Source of the DNA: Marinithermus hydrothermalis DSM 14884
GTDB lineage: Bacteria; Deinococcota; Deinococci; Deinococcales; Marinithermaceae
DNA: 64,000 nucleotides
Reading direction: 5' to 3'
NCBI RefSeq assembly: GCF_000195335.1
Contig: NC_015387.1
Coordinates: 620,001 to 684,000, forward strand
The notes under the pieces: model-generated
Told to the model about the DNA's origin: nothing
Seen by the model: the letters and a program-made list of their open reading frames with translations, nothing else
The model's database searches: none
Translations under genes and position numbers: made by a program
Part shown: positions 17,708 to 33,472 of the stretch, one piece after another
How the letters are laid out: the number at the start of each line of letters is the position of its first letter
Numbering within the stretch: position 1 is the first letter of the stretch

Positions 17708-19191
17708 GCCGAACTCCACCCGCGGGCCCGCTCAACCGCGCGCCGCCAGCCCGCGTAGAGCGCCTCGCGCCGGGCGGGGTCCATCCGGGGCTCGAAGCGG
17801 CGCTCGAGGGCCCACCGCGCCTGAACCTCCGGAACGCTGAGCATCCCGGCCCCCACCGCGGCGAGGTACGCCGCGCCCAAGGCGGTGGTCTCCGTCACCT
17901 TGGGGCGCAGCACCGCCGCGTTCAACAGGTCCGCTTGGAACTCGAGGAGGAGGTCGTTGGCCGCCGCGCCCCCGTCCACGCGCAGCTCCTTGAGTCGGAG
18001 GCCGGAGGCGGCCTCCATCGCGCGGATGGCGTCCGCGGTTTGGTACGCGATCGCCTCGAGGGCCGCGCGGGCGATGTGGGCCTTGGTGGTGCCGCGGGTT
18101 AGGCCGATCAGGAGGCCGCGGGCGTACGGGTCCCAGTGGGGCGCGCCCAGCCCCACCAGGGCGGGCACGAAGTACACCCCGCCCGCGTCGGGGACCGAGC
18201 GCGCCAGGGCCTCGACCTCCGCGGAGCGCTCGATGATCCCCAGCCCGTCCCGAAGCCACTGCACCGCGGCTCCCGCGATGAAGATCGAGCCCTCGAGGGC
18301 GTACGCGGGGGGGTGGCCTTCGAGCTGCCAGGCGAGGGTGGTGAGCACCCCGTCCCCCGTCACGGCCTGCGCGCCGGTGTGCATCACGACGAAGGCGCCC
18401 GTGCCGTAGGTGTTCTTCGCCAGGCCCGGCTCCACGCAGGCCTGGCCGAACAGGGCCGCCTGCTGGTCCCCGGCCACGCCCGTGATGGGGATGGCTGCGC
18501 CGAAAAGGGCTGGGTCCGTCTCCCCGAAGCGCCCCGCGGAGGGCCGCACCTCGGGGAGGAGGGCGGCGGGGATCTCGAGGGCCTCGAGGAGCTCCGGGTC
18601 CCAGGAGAGGGTGTGGATGTTGAAGAGCAGGGTGCGCGCGGCGTTGGTCACGTCGGTGGCGTGGACCCGGCCGCCGGTCAGGTTCCAGATGAGCCAGCTG
18701 TCCACGGTGCCGAAGGCCAGCTCGCCTGACGCGGCTCGGGCCTTGAGGTTAGGGTGCTGCTCGAGGAGCCAGCGCAGCTTGGTGCCGGAGAAGTACGGGT
18801 CGAGCACGAGCCCGGTCTTGGCGCGGACCGTAGGCTCGAGGCCCTGGACCTTGAGGGCCCCGCAGATGGGGGCGGTGCGGCGGTCCTGCCAGACGATCGC
18901 GTTCGCGACCGGCCGGCCCGTGCTGCGCTCCCAGAGGAGGGTGGTCTCGCGCTGGTTCGTGATCCCGAGGGCTGCTACCTCCTGGGCCGAGATCCCGGCC
19001 TGCTCCAGGGCTTGGCGAGCGGTGGCCAGCTGGGTCTCCCAGATCTCCACGGGGTCGTGCTCCACCCATCCAGGGCGCGGGTAGTGCTGGGTGAACTCCC
19101 GCTGCGCTTGGGCGACGGGCCGGCCGTGCAGGTCGAACACGATGGCGCGGCTCGAGGTCGTCCCCTGGTCGAGGGCGAGAATATACGGCAT
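17704..19191 (-). CDS. glpK: Glycerol kinase
   Basis: GlpK phosphorylates glycerol with ATP to sn-glycerol 3-phosphate, which GlpD then oxidises. The 495-residue FGGY kinase has [15 protein letters not shown] (phosphate 1 motif), [20 protein letters not shown], the [15 protein letters not shown] segment, [13 protein letters not shown], and the C-terminal [14 protein letters not shown] adenosine motif. The region around [12 protein letters not shown] lacks the HPr-phosphorylated histidine motif found in Firmicutes, so PTS control there is unlikely. It heads the glpK-glpD operon; GAGGAGG precedes ATG 19191. Confidence 0.97.
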   Translation of the reverse strand: MPYILALDQGTTSSRAIVFDLHGRPVAQAQREFTQHYPRPGWVEHDPVEIWETQLATARQALEQAGISAQEVAALGITNQRETTLLWERSTGRPVANAIVWQDRRTAPICGALKVQGLEPTVRAKTGLVLDPYFSGTKLRWLLEQHPNLKARAASGELAFGTVDSWLIWNLTGGRVHATDVTNAARTLLFNIHTLSWDPELLEALEIPAALLPEVRPSAGRFGETDPALFGAAIPITGVAGDQQAALFGQACVEPGLAKNTYGTGAFVVMHTGAQAVTGDGVLTTLAWQLEGHPPAYALEGSIFIAGAAVQWLRDGLGIIERSAEVEALARSVPDAGGVYFVPALVGLGAPHWDPYARGLLIGLTRGTTKAHIARAALEAIAYQTADAIRAMEAASGLRLKELRVDGGAAANDLLLEFQADLLNAAVLRPKVTETTALGAAYLAAVGAGMLSVPEVQARWALERRFEPRMDPARREALYAGWRRAVERARGWSSA

Positions 19192-19215
19192 GCCTTCCTC
19201 CTCGCTTCTCCCTAT

Positions 19216-19221
19216 ATCTTA
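19216..19221 (-). promoter_or_regulatory. Candidate glpK -10 box
   Basis: TAAGAT on the minus strand lies 24 nt upstream of glpK, just after a tandem CCTGTAACCTGTAA. No good -35 is present. Confidence 0.3.
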
Positions 19222-19247
19222 CAGGTTACAGGGATCGCGTAGCCGCG

Positions 19248-20939
19248 CTAGGTCCGGGCCTGCCGCACCTCCAGGCTTCGCAGGCGGTTGACCGCGCCCG
19301 CGACCTCGAACAATCGGGGCAAGGCCAGCTCGGGGGAGGGCTCCATGGCGAACAGCCCCTCGATGCTGGCCTCCTGGTGGATGAGCTGCAGGGCTTCTTT
19401 TAAGGGCAGGTCGGGCCGGGCTACGGAGCGCAGGCGCTTGAGGAGGACGCCGATCGCGCGGGCTTGGGAGTCGTCCACGAGCTGCTCCAGTGCGGAGAGG
19501 TCGATGATCTCCTCCCCGAACACCAGCTCGCGCAGCCCCTTGGCCCGCACCTTCTCCTTGCGGCTACGGCGGGGATTGAACGACTCGGGAAGCGGGCAGC
19601 GCGGCGTGACGGTGAGGGGGTGGGCGGGGTCCCCGATCGTGCGGCCGGTGGGTTGGGCTTCGGCGACCGCGCGGGCTTCGCGCGTCACCTCGCGCGGCCG
19701 GTAGTCCTCCATGAGGATGACGGTGTCGGCCACATCCAGGTAGTCGCCGCTCCCGCCCACCACGAGCAGGACCGAGACCCCGAGCTTCTCGTGCATTTCC
19801 CGCACCCGGTCGATCAAGGGCGTGATCGTTTCTTTTTGGACGAGGCGCTGCATGCGGGCGTCGCGGATCAACAGGTTCGTCGCGGAGGTGTCCTCGTCCA
19901 GAAGCAGCACACCCGCGCCGGCCTCGAGGGCTTCCAGCAGGGCCGCGGCGAGGCTGGTGGAGCCGGAGGCGTCCTGCGTGGTGAAGGCGGCGGTGTCCTT
20001 CCCTCCGGGCAGGTCGTGGATGAAGGGCCGGAGGTCCACCCCGACCACGCTGCGTCCGTCCTCGCTGCGGATCTTGACCGTGTCGGCTCGCGTGACGACC
20101 CACTCGCGTCCGTCGCCGGGGATGTGGGGGTACACGCCGTACTGGATGGCCTCGAGGAGGGTGGTCTTGCCGTGGAACCCCCCGCCGGTGATGAGCGTGA
20201 TCCCTTCGGGGATCCCCATCCCGGTGACCTCGCCGTGGTGCAGGGTCTTGAGGGTGACCCGGAGGCTGGGCGGGCTTTCGAAGGGCAGCGCGCCCTTTAA
20301 GGGGGCGCTGGAGACACCCGAGGCGCGCGGCAGGATGCTGCCGTCCCGCACGAAGGCGACGAGCTTGTGTTCCTTGAGCTGTGCCTGGAGGTGGGCGTGG
20401 TCCTCCGCGAGCTTGACCCACGTCCAGGCTTCTTTCTGGTTCAGGCGGCTCCAGAAGACCGCCTCCGCCGCGCGCGGCAGGTGCTCGGTGAGGAGGCGGG
20501 CGGCGCTGCGCCCCATCACGCTGCGCCCCTGGGCGGGCAGGCCCACGCGGAAGCGCAGCTCCAGGTACTCCTCGTTGATCGCACAGCCCGAGCGCGCGAG
20601 GATCTCCGCGTCCCCCGCGTCCACCAGCACCTTGCCGGAGTGGCCGGTTCCCCCGACGCGAGGGATGGACCGCGCCGCCTGGGCGAACACCCGCAGGAGG
20701 TAATCGGTCAGGGCGATTCGGCGCGGGGTCGAGGCCCACAGCTCCGGGGGAATCTGGTGGATGTGCTGCGGGATCCTGAGGCGCACGCGCGAGGGGGTCG
20801 CGAACGGATCGGCCTGAACGTGGTCCACGATGAGGACGAACCGCCCCTCGCTCCAGCTGCCCTTGATCTCGTTGTAGGCCTTGTAGCCGCGCCGGTCGAT
20901 CTGCACGAGGCGCTGCTCGAGCTCGGCAAAGCTCCGCAT
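19248..20939 (-). CDS. Predicted ATPase of the ABC class (PF09818-like)
   Basis: This 563-residue soluble protein matches the uncharacterised bacterial family annotated as predicted ABC-class ATPase. It has Walker A GGGFHGKTTLLEAIQYGVYP at about 248-267, Walker B with GVLLLDEDTSATNLLI (about 341-356), and a VVGGSGDYLDVADTVILMED segment typical of the family, but no transporter-type membrane domain. An N-terminal region of about 240 residues and a C-terminal helical region flank the ATPase core. The role is unknown; structural work on a trypanosomal homologue points to RNA binding. It sits between the glpK promoter and the divergent trmL. Confidence 0.8.
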   Translation of the reverse strand: MRSFAELEQRLVQIDRRGYKAYNEIKGSWSEGRFVLIVDHVQADPFATPSRVRLRIPQHIHQIPPELWASTPRRIALTDYLLRVFAQAARSIPRVGGTGHSGKVLVDAGDAEILARSGCAINEEYLELRFRVGLPAQGRSVMGRSAARLLTEHLPRAAEAVFWSRLNQKEAWTWVKLAEDHAHLQAQLKEHKLVAFVRDGSILPRASGVSSAPLKGALPFESPPSLRVTLKTLHHGEVTGMGIPEGITLITGGGFHGKTTLLEAIQYGVYPHIPGDGREWVVTRADTVKIRSEDGRSVVGVDLRPFIHDLPGGKDTAAFTTQDASGSTSLAAALLEALEAGAGVLLLDEDTSATNLLIRDARMQRLVQKETITPLIDRVREMHEKLGVSVLLVVGGSGDYLDVADTVILMEDYRPREVTREARAVAEAQPTGRTIGDPAHPLTVTPRCPLPESFNPRRSRKEKVRAKGLRELVFGEEIIDLSALEQLVDDSQARAIGVLLKRLRSVARPDLPLKEALQLIHQEASIEGLFAMEPSPELALPRLFEVAGAVNRLRSLEVRQART

Positions 20940-20958
20940 GCCCCCATCATAAGCGGCG

Positions 20959-20989
20959 TTGGACGCCTTGGGGAGGCGTGGATTATGGT
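20959..20989 (+). promoter_or_regulatory. Candidate trmL promoter with leaderless start
   Basis: TTGGAC (20959-20964) and TATGGT (20984-20989) are 19 bp apart; the -10 ends 6 nt before GTG 20996. Confidence 0.4.
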
Positions 20990-20995
20990 ACGGGC

Positions 20996-23068
<2,073 letters not shown>

Positions 23069-23072
23069 GACC

Positions 23073-24233
23073 CTAGCGAAGCACCTCCCGCACGGCCTCG
23101 AGGACCCGTTCGAGGTCCGATCGTTCGATCACGAGGGGCGGCAGGAAGCGGATCACGTTGGGGCCTGCGGCGAGCGTCAGAACTTGGTGCTCCTGCTCGA
23201 GCCGCTGGATGTAGGGCGCGGACCGCTCCTTGAGTTCCAGGCCGATCATGAGGCCGAGCCCGCGGACCTCGCGCACCCGGGGGGAGTCCAGCTCCCGGAG
23301 GGCCTCGAGGAACCACGCGCCGAGCTCGGCGGCGCGCTCCCAGAGTCGGTGCGTCGCGATGTACCGCATCGCGGCGACGCCCGCGGCCATCGCGAGGGGG
23401 TTCCCGCCGAAGGTGGTGCCGTGCCCGCCCTTGGGCATCTTGTCCGCGATCGGGTGCGTGGTGACCATCGCGCCCATGGGAACCCCGCCGCCGATCGCTT
23501 TGGCGAGGGTGAGGATGTCCGGCGTGATCCCGAAGTGCTCCATGGCGAACAGCTTCCCGGTCCGGCCGAACCCGGTCTGGATCTCGTCCAGGATGAGGAG
23601 GGCCCCGACCTCCTGGGTGCGTGCGCGCGCGGCCTGCATGAACTCGAGCGTGGCCGGCCGGACCCCGCCCTCGCCCTGGACGGGCTCCAGGATGAGCGCG
23701 GCGGTCTCCTCGTCCACCGCGCGGTGAAGGGCCTCCACGTCGTTGTAGGGGATGAACTCGACCGGCTCCACGAGCGGCGCGAACGGCGCGCGGTACTTCT
23801 TCTCCCAGGTGACCGAGAGCGCCCCCAGGGTGCGCCCGTGGAAGGACCGCATGGCCGCGACGAACTTGGTGCGGCCCGTCGCGGCCCGCGCGAACTTCAA
23901 GGCGGCCTCGTTGGCCTCGGCGCCGGAGTTGGTGGGGAAGACGCGCTCGAGGCCGGGCGGGGTGAGCTCCACGAGGGTCTGGTAGAACTCGGCCCGCCGG
24001 TCGTTGGGGAGGGTTTGGGGCAGGACCATGAGGGTCTCGGCCTGGCGCTTGACGGCCTCCACCACGCTGGGGTTGCTGTGCCCCACGTTCGCGACGCCGT
24101 ACCCGCCCACGCAGTCGATGTACTCCCGGCCCTCGTGGTCCCACACGCGCGCGCCCTTGCCCCGGACGATGACGAGGTCGTGCTTGTTGTATACGCCAGA
24201 GTCGTACCGTTTCTCGATCTCGAGCCAGTTCAT
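23073..24233 (-). CDS. lysJ: [LysW]-2-aminoadipate semialdehyde transaminase LysJ
   Basis: LysJ transfers an amino group from glutamate to LysW-bound aminoadipate semialdehyde, giving LysW-lysine. The 386-residue class III aminotransferase shows [20 protein letters not shown], the PLP-binding [36 protein letters not shown], and the Schiff-base lysine in [16 protein letters not shown]. The family cannot be separated from ArgD by sequence alone, but position between lysZ and lysK in a LysW operon decides it; many such enzymes can also serve arginine synthesis. Confidence 0.94.
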   Translation of the reverse strand: MNWLEIEKRYDSGVYNKHDLVIVRGKGARVWDHEGREYIDCVGGYGVANVGHSNPSVVEAVKRQAETLMVLPQTLPNDRRAEFYQTLVELTPPGLERVFPTNSGAEANEAALKFARAATGRTKFVAAMRSFHGRTLGALSVTWEKKYRAPFAPLVEPVEFIPYNDVEALHRAVDEETAALILEPVQGEGGVRPATLEFMQAARARTQEVGALLILDEIQTGFGRTGKLFAMEHFGITPDILTLAKAIGGGVPMGAMVTTHPIADKMPKGGHGTTFGGNPLAMAAGVAAMRYIATHRLWERAAELGAWFLEALRELDSPRVREVRGLGLMIGLELKERSAPYIQRLEQEHQVLTLAAGPNVIRFLPPLVIERSDLERVLEAVREVLR

Positions 24234-24250
24234 ACCCGCCTCCTTAGGGG

Positions 24251-25054
24251 TTATGCGATCACCGTGCCGCGGCCCGCGAGGGCTTGGGTGATGGGGGCCT
24301 CGACCCGTGCGTCCCCGAGGACCACGCGCCCCACGCCGTGCTGCACGGCCTGGGCGGCTCCTAGGACTTTTTTCTTCATCCGGCCTTCGGCGTGGGTCAT
24401 GTAGGCCGCCACCTCCGCCGCCGGGATGCGCGGGATCAGGCTGGACTCGTCCGGGTAGTTCCGCAAAAGCCCCGGCACGTTCGAGAGGAGCAACAGGGCC
24501 TCGGCCTGAAGCTGCACGGCCACGCGCGCCGCGGCGGTGTCCCCGTCCGTGTTGATCGCCTCGCCTTCGTAACTGATCGCGGGCGGCGTGAGGACCGGGA
24601 GGTACCCGTGATCCAGGAGGAGCGTGAGGAGGTGCGTGTTGACCCGCTCCACCGTCCCGGTGTAGGTGTCGCGCCGCACCTTGAGCTTGCCGTTCTCCAG
24701 GTACTTCACGGCCTTCTTGCGCGGCCCCTCGAGCACGCGCCCGTCCAGTCCCGAAAGCCCCACCGCGTTCACGCCGCGTTGCTGCAACAGCTCGACGAGC
24801 ATCTTGTTCACCTTGCCGCAGTAGACCATCTCGAAGATCTCGAGGGTCTGGCGGTCCGTGAGGCGGCTCGTCAAGCCGCCGGGGTGCTCGAGGAACCGCG
24901 GCGGGTGGCCCAGCGCCTCGGCGATGCGGTTGGTTTCGGCCGAGCCGCCGTGCACCAGGACGAGCCGCGTGCCTTCCTTCCAGAGCCGAGCGGCGTCCTC
25001 AGCGACCGCCGCGTAGTTGATGCCCTCGGATCCACCGACCTTGACGACGATCAT
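24251..25054 (-). CDS. lysZ: [LysW]-aminoadipate kinase LysZ
   Basis: LysZ phosphorylates the side-chain carboxyl of 2-aminoadipate held on LysW. It is an ArgB-like amino-acid kinase of 267 residues: [19 protein letters not shown] at the N-terminus, [30 protein letters not shown], and [21 protein letters not shown] start at ATG 25054 (MIVVKVGG), with GGAGGTCGGC before it; the in-frame ATG at 25078 would add eight residues not seen in relatives. The lysine-type residues around [11 protein letters not shown] fit LysZ rather than ArgB, which is also supported by context. Confidence 0.94.
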   Translation of the reverse strand: MIVVKVGGSEGINYAAVAEDAARLWKEGTRLVLVHGGSAETNRIAEALGHPPRFLEHPGGLTSRLTDRQTLEIFEMVYCGKVNKMLVELLQQRGVNAVGLSGLDGRVLEGPRKKAVKYLENGKLKVRRDTYTGTVERVNTHLLTLLLDHGYLPVLTPPAISYEGEAINTDGDTAAARVAVQLQAEALLLLSNVPGLLRNYPDESSLIPRIPAAEVAAYMTHAEGRMKKKVLGAAQAVQHGVGRVVLGDARVEAPITQALAGRGTVIA

Positions 25055-25074
25055 GCCGACCTCCGGATCCGCCG

Positions 25075-26957
<1,883 letters not shown>

Positions 26958-26961
26958 GGGG

Positions 26962-27132
26962 CTACTCCCCCCAGTCCTCCGCCTCCTCGGGCGCGGGCTC
27001 GAGCCGCAGGGGGTCGAGCTCCACAACCTCCAGCTCCGCGCCGCAGCTGTCGCAGACCAAGAGCTCGCCGAGCTCGGGGTTCTCTACCGTGATCGCGTTG
27101 CCGCACTCCAGGCACTCTACCGTCTGGGTCAT
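26962..27132 (-). CDS. lysW: Amino-group carrier protein LysW
   Basis: LysW is the small acidic carrier that protects and presents 2-aminoadipate through the later lysine steps. The 56-residue protein has a zinc ribbon with Cys7/Cys10 and Cys27/Cys30 and ends in EDWGE, the invariant attachment tail whose terminal Glu56 carries the substrate. Its ATG at 27132 overlaps the stop of the upstream double zinc-ribbon gene as TGATG, and lysX follows 4 nt later, so stoichiometry is probably set by coupling. Confidence 0.97.
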   Translation of the reverse strand: MTQTVECLECGNAITVENPELGELLVCDSCGAELEVVELDPLRLEPAPEEAEDWGE

Positions 27133-27437
27133 CACTCCTCCTCCTCTTCCACGTCGGACCAGTCGGGCCGGAAGGTGAAGCCGCACTCGGGACAGACCAC
27201 CGGCCCTTCCTCCTCCACTTCGATCGCTGCTTCGCAGCGCGGACAGTCCACGAAGAACCCGTGTCCGCCCTCGACCACCATGATCTCGAGCGGGTCCAGG
27301 CTCATCACCTCCACGACCGCGCTGCACGCCTCGCACTCCAGCAAGTCGCCTTCGTTCAACACCTCAAGCACGTCCTCTTCCAGCGCCAGTATCTCGCCGC
27401 ACACCGGGCACTCGAGTTCACGGGAACCGGCTTCCAT
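27132..27437 (-). CDS. Double zinc-ribbon LysW-like protein
   Basis: This 101-residue acidic protein has two zinc-ribbon units: Cys10/Cys13 with Cys35/Cys38, and Cys65/Cys68 with Cys82/Cys85. The first half tracks LysW in layout (CPVCGEILALEEDV, then LECEACSAVVEVMSLDPLEI, compare Lys[19 protein letters not shown]). It lacks EDWGE and ends in DVEEEEE, though the final residue is still Glu. It overlaps lysW by 1 nt and sits 21 nt after lysU, inside the operon. It may be a duplicated carrier, a partner or chaperone for LysW, or a regulator; the sequence does not say which. Confidence 0.8.
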   Translation of the reverse strand: MEAGSRELECPVCGEILALEEDVLEVLNEGDLLECEACSAVVEVMSLDPLEIMVVEGGHGFFVDCPRCEAAIEVEEEGPVVCPECGFTFRPDWSDVEEEEE

Positions 27438-27458
27438 AAGGACCCTCCCATCCTCACT

Positions 27459-27942
27459 TTACCCGCCCGGAAAGCGCCCGCGGCGTTTGTAGTACTCGAG
27501 CAGGGAGCCCGCCTCGAGCGCCTCGAGCAGAAACGCGGGTGGGGGGGTGAGCCGGTAGGTCCGGCCCCCGTGCCGGAGCGTGCCGCTGGCGATCTCGAGT
27601 TCGACCTCGTCTCCGTCCTCTAGCGCGTCTACCACCTCCTCCGATTCAAAGGGGATGATCCCCAGGTTCACCAGGTTGCGGTAGAAGATGCGGGCGTAGC
27701 TTTTAGCGATGATGGCCTTGAGCCCGAGCCGCTTCAAGGCTTCCGGGGCGTACTCGCGGCTCGAGCCGAGCCCCAGGTTGCGCCCCGCCACGAGCACGTC
27801 TCCCGGCCGGAAGGCCTGGGCGAACCCGGGCCGGAGGTGGGCGAAGGCGTAGGTGTGGAACCGGTCCTCGCCCACCATGAAGGGCGCGTACTTCCCGGGG
27901 AGGATGTCGTCCGTGTTGATGTGGTCGCCGAACTTCCATACC

Positions 27943-27950
<8 letters not shown>
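27459..27950 (-). CDS. lysU: Homoaconitase small subunit LysU
   Basis: LysU is the swivelling small subunit that pairs with LysT to isomerise homocitrate to homoisocitrate. The 163-residue LeuD-type protein has WKFGDHINTDDILPGKY, the specificity loop VAGRNLGLGSSREYAP, IIAKSYARIFYRNLVNLGI. The genes overlap by 8 nt (27943-27950), coupling subunit synthesis. Neighbouring hcs makes homoaconitase more likely than isopropylmalate isomerase. Confidence 0.93.
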
Positions 27951-30429
<2,479 letters not shown>

Positions 30430-30447
<18 letters not shown>

Positions 30448-30468
30448 TTTTTTCGCGAGCCACGCCAT
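30430..30468 (-). CDS. Lysine leader peptide (MAWLAKKLSAGG)
   Basis: This 12-codon frame has two consecutive lysine codons (AAA AAA) at positions 6-7. Its ATG is 9 nt after the -10 box, so it is nearly leaderless. A lysine-rich leader peptide controlling hcs by attenuation is established for Thermus thermophilus; this is the same arrangement. With lysine, the ribosome reaches the stop codon, masks the antiterminator arm and the terminator forms. When it stalls at AAA AAA, at least the GGGGG part of that arm stays free. Confidence 0.8.
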
Positions 30469-30477
30469 CCTAGTGAA

Positions 30478-30506
30478 ATGTTATACGAAGGGGTGCATGA
30501 TGTCAA
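30478..30506 (-). promoter_or_regulatory. Promoter of the lysine operon
   Basis: TTGACA (30501-30506) and TAACAT (30478-30483) on the minus strand are separated by 17 bp. The -35 overlaps the last codons of cmk. This is the best consensus promoter in the window. Confidence 0.85.
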
Positions 30507-31135
30507 CCATAGGTCCGAACCCGCTCCAGGACGGCACGGACCACCTCCTCGAGGTCCATCGCGGAGGTGTCGATCCACACCGCGTCCGGCGCAGGCTGGC
30601 TTTGGGCCTTGTCCGCCTCATCCCTGGCCCGAAGAGCCGCCTCGATGGCCGCCACGTCCTCGCCGCGCTCGCGGGCGCGCCGCTGGGCGCGCACCCGGGG
30701 GCTGGCCGTCAGGTAGAACTTGAAGCGCGCCCCGGGAAACACCGCGCTTCCCATGTCCCGGCCCTCCACCACGAAAGGCGGCTCGAGCTCAGCCAGCCGG
30801 GCCTTGACGTAAGCGCGCACCTCCGGGTGGCGCGCCACGGTGGAGACCACCGCGTCCACGGCGCTGGTGTGCAGCTGTGCGGTCACGTCCTCGCCGTTCG
30901 CGAGCACCCGGTTGCCTTCCGGGCGCGGCTCGAGCCGCACGGGATGAGCGCGGAGAAGATCGAGCACGGCCCGCGCGTCCGTGGGGGAGGTGTGGTAGCG
31001 CAGCACCTGGTAGGCGATGCCGCGGTACAGGAGGCCGGAGGAGACGAAGGGCACGCCGAGGGCCGCGGCGACCCGGCGGGCCACGCTGGTCTTTCCAGAG
31101 GCTGAAGGACCGTCGATGGTGATGATCAGCGACAC
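30503..31135 (-). CDS. cmk: Cytidylate kinase
   Basis: Cmk phosphorylates CMP and dCMP with ATP. The 210-residue P-loop kinase has [19 protein letters not shown], the CMP-binding [11 protein letters not shown], an NMP-binding insert, [13 protein letters not shown] and the lid region [14 protein letters not shown]. It starts inside the last codons of aroA (10-bp overlap), a common aroA-cmk pairing, and its end overlaps the lysine-operon -35 box. Confidence 0.95.
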   Translation of the reverse strand: MSLIITIDGPSASGKTSVARRVAAALGVPFVSSGLLYRGIAYQVLRYHTSPTDARAVLDLLRAHPVRLEPRPEGNRVLANGEDVTAQLHTSAVDAVVSTVARHPEVRAYVKARLAELEPPFVVEGRDMGSAVFPGARFKFYLTASPRVRAQRRARERGEDVAAIEAALRARDEADKAQSQPAPDAVWIDTSAMDLEEVVRAVLERVRTYG

Positions 31136-32403
31136 GCGAGTCCCTCCAGGGTGTTCCAGAAGTCGGGGAAGGAGATCTCAGCCCACTCCGCGTCCTTCAC
31201 CGTCACGCCGACCGGAAGGCCGCAGACCGCGAAGGCCATGGCGATCCGGTGGTCGTGCATGGGCTCCACCACGCCGGGGCGCACCCCGCCCCCCTGGATC
31301 TCGAGCCAGTCCGCGCCCGCCGCGACCCGCACCCCGAGGTTCTCGAGGTTGTGCGCGATCGCCTGCACGCGGTCCGACTCCTTGACGCGGAGCTCCGCCA
31401 GGTTCGGGATGTGCGTCGTGCCCTCGGCCCACGCGGCGGCCGCGGCCAGGACCGGCACCTCGTCCACCATACGCGGGATCAACTCGGGGTCCACCCGCAC
31501 GCCGCGCAGCCGGGAGGAGCGCGCGCGCACCCAGCCCACGGGTTCGCCGTCCTGTCCCTCGGTGACCCGCCACTCGAGGTCCGCCCCCATCTCCGTCAGG
31601 ACCTGGAGCAACCCGGTGCGCGTGGGGTTCAGGCCCACGCCGTCGATCGTGACCTCGCTTTCAGGGGTGATGAGGGCGGCGACGATGAAGAAGGCTGCGC
31701 TGGAGAAGTCGCCGGGCACCACGAGGTCCTTGGCCGGGTACGGCGCGGCGATGTGCGTGCGCACGCGGCGGCCCTCGACCTCGAGGGGCAGCCCGTAATG
31801 CCGGAAGAGGCGCTCGGTATGGTCCCGGGTCGGGGCGGGTTCCTCCACCTCGGTTTCGCCCTCGGCGAAGAGGCCCGCGAGGAGCAGGGCGCTTTTCACC
31901 TGGGCGCTCGCCACAGGCAGGGAGTAGCGGATTCCCTTGAGGCGCCCGCCGCGGAGGGCGAGGGGGGCGCGACGGCCGCCGTCGCGCCCGTCGATTCGGG
32001 CCCCCATCTGCCGCAAGGGCACGACCACCCGGTCCATGGGCCGGGCGCGGAGCGAGGCGTCCCCGGTGAGGACGCTGAAGAAGTCCTGGCCGGCCAGCAC
32101 CCCGCTCACGAGCCGGATCAGGGTCCCGGCGTTGCCGCAGTCCAGCACGTCCGCAGCCTCGCGCAGACCGTGAAGGCCCACGCCCCGCACGCGGTAGTGC
32201 GGGCCTTCCTCCACGATCTCGGCCCCCAGCGCGGCGAGCACCCGGGCGGTGGAGCGCGTATCCCCGGCTTTTAGGGGGTGGAGGATGCGGCTGGTGCCCT
32301 CCGCGAGCGCGGCGAGCATCAAGGCGCGGTGCGTGACGGACTTGTCGCCGGGCACGCGCAGGGTGCCCGAGAGCGAAGGGGTGGGGGGCAGGACGCGATC
32401 CAT
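31126..32403 (-). CDS. aroA: 3-phosphoshikimate 1-carboxyvinyltransferase (EPSP synthase)
   Basis: AroA transfers enolpyruvyl from PEP to shikimate 3-phosphate in aromatic amino-acid synthesis. The 425-residue protein has [40 protein letters not shown], the [18 protein letters not shown] and [17 protein letters not shown] segments, [12 protein letters not shown] and [20 protein letters not shown] with Ala at that point fits a normal (glyphosate-sensitive type) active-site loop, which I would not press. It begins 8 nt after a TATAAT box and is probably leaderless. Confidence 0.96.
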   Translation of the reverse strand: MDRVLPPTPSLSGTLRVPGDKSVTHRALMLAALAEGTSRILHPLKAGDTRSTARVLAALGAEIVEEGPHYRVRGVGLHGLREAADVLDCGNAGTLIRLVSGVLAGQDFFSVLTGDASLRARPMDRVVVPLRQMGARIDGRDGGRRAPLALRGGRLKGIRYSLPVASAQVKSALLLAGLFAEGETEVEEPAPTRDHTERLFRHYGLPLEVEGRRVRTHIAAPYPAKDLVVPGDFSSAAFFIVAALITPESEVTIDGVGLNPTRTGLLQVLTEMGADLEWRVTEGQDGEPVGWVRARSSRLRGVRVDPELIPRMVDEVPVLAAAAAWAEGTTHIPNLAELRVKESDRVQAIAHNLENLGVRVAAGADWLEIQGGGVRPGVVEPMHDHRIAMAFAVCGLPVGVTVKDAEWAEISFPDFWNTLEGLACR

Positions 32404-32411
32404 CCCCTGGG

Positions 32412-32417
32412 ATTATA
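32412..32417 (-). promoter_or_regulatory. aroA -10 box (leaderless start)
   Basis: A perfect TATAAT on the minus strand ends 8 nt before ATG 32403. A -35 is not obvious. Confidence 0.6.
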
Positions 32418-32460
32418 GCGCTTGGTGCAGGGGGCGCCTTCGTGCGTGGGGTGAGGGGCC

Positions 32461-32466
32461 TATAGT
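32461..32466 (+). promoter_or_regulatory. nrnA-like gene -10 box (leaderless start)
   Basis: TATAGT ends 7 nt before ATG 32474. A weak TTCGTG lies 16 bp upstream. Confidence 0.5.
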
Positions 32467-32473
32467 AGTAGGG

Positions 32474-33469
32474 ATGGACGCAACGCTGAACCAACCTGAA
32501 CCGCGCTATTGGGAGAAGCTCCGGTTGGTGGCCGAGACCTTGAAGCTGGTGGAGGGCCCGATCGTGGTGGCGAGCCACGTGGACCCGGACGGGGACGCGA
32601 TCGGTTCCTCCTTGGGGCTGGCCCGCGCGCTCCGCGCGATGGGGAAAGAGGTCCTGTGGGTCGCGGAACCCCCGCGCTTTTTGCGGTTTTTGGTGGAGGA
32701 GTCCGAGTACCACGAGCCCCTCGAGCGCCTACCGGAGGGCGCGACGCTCGTGGTGCTCGACTCGGCGGACGTGGCCCGGGTGGCCGGCGTGCCGGTGGAG
32801 GGGTTCGTCATCAACCTGGATCACCACGGCACGAACCCGCGCTTTGGGCACCTGTCGGTGGTGGACCCCACGAAGGCCGCGACCGCCCAGATCGTGAAGG
32901 ACCTGATCGATCTGCTGGGCGTGGCTTGGACGCCGGAGGTCGCCACGCCGGTCCTGGTCGGCTTGATCACCGACACCGGCAACTTCCGTTTCTCGAACAC
33001 CACGCCCGAGGTGCTCCAGACTGCGGCGGAACTCGTGGGGTACGGCGTGAAGCTCGCGGAGATCACCGACCGGCTCCAGTGGCGGCCCCCCCAGTACTTC
33101 AAGCTGATGGGGCGCGTGCTTTCGACCGTCCAGTTCCACTTCGGCGGGCTCCTGGTAACCGCGCACGTCACGCCCGAGATGGCCCAGGAGGCCGGCGCGA
33201 CGGAGGAGGACTCCGACGACTTCGTAGGCGCGATCCGCTACGCCGAGGGCAGCGTAGTGGCGATCCTCTTCAAGGACCGCGGGGACCACGTGAAACTCTC
33301 CATTCGCAGCCGGGGTGGGGTGTCCGCGCAGAACATCGCCACGAGGCTCGGGGGCGGCGGGCACGTGCCCGCCGCCGGCGCGACCTTGGAGGGGGAGACC
33401 CTGGAAGGCGCGTACCCCAAGGTGCTCGCGGTGGTTGAGGAGGAGCTCCGCCGGGCCGGGTACCTCTAG
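32474..33469 (+). CDS. DHH-family bifunctional oligoribonuclease/pAp phosphatase NrnA-like
   Basis: NrnA-type enzymes degrade nanoRNAs and dephosphorylate 3'-phosphoadenosine 5'-phosphate. The 331-residue protein has the four DHH motifs, VVASHVDPDGDAIGSSLGLA, VVLDSADVARV, the signature INLDHHGTNPRFG, and VGLITDTGNFRFSNTTPEV, plus a DHHA1 substrate domain with the GGGGHVPAAGATLEG motif near the C-terminus. No signal or membrane segment is present. It is divergent from aroA and monocistronic; the convergent DUF5666 gene ends 3 nt away. Confidence 0.88.
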   Translation: MDATLNQPEPRYWEKLRLVAETLKLVEGPIVVASHVDPDGDAIGSSLGLARALRAMGKEVLWVAEPPRFLRFLVEESEYHEPLERLPEGATLVVLDSADVARVAGVPVEGFVINLDHHGTNPRFGHLSVVDPTKAATAQIVKDLIDLLGVAWTPEVATPVLVGLITDTGNFRFSNTTPEVLQTAAELVGYGVKLAEITDRLQWRPPQYFKLMGRVLSTVQFHFGGLLVTAHVTPEMAQEAGATEEDSDDFVGAIRYAEGSVVAILFKDRGDHVKLSIRSRGGVSAQNIATRLGGGGHVPAAGATLEGETLEGAYPKVLAVVEEELRRAGYL

Positions 33470-33472
33470 CCC

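Noticed and set aside
16536-17758. Long antisense frames over glpD, glpK, comZ and other genes
   Set aside because: These mirror G/C-third codon bias and have no ribosome sites, domains or conserved composition.
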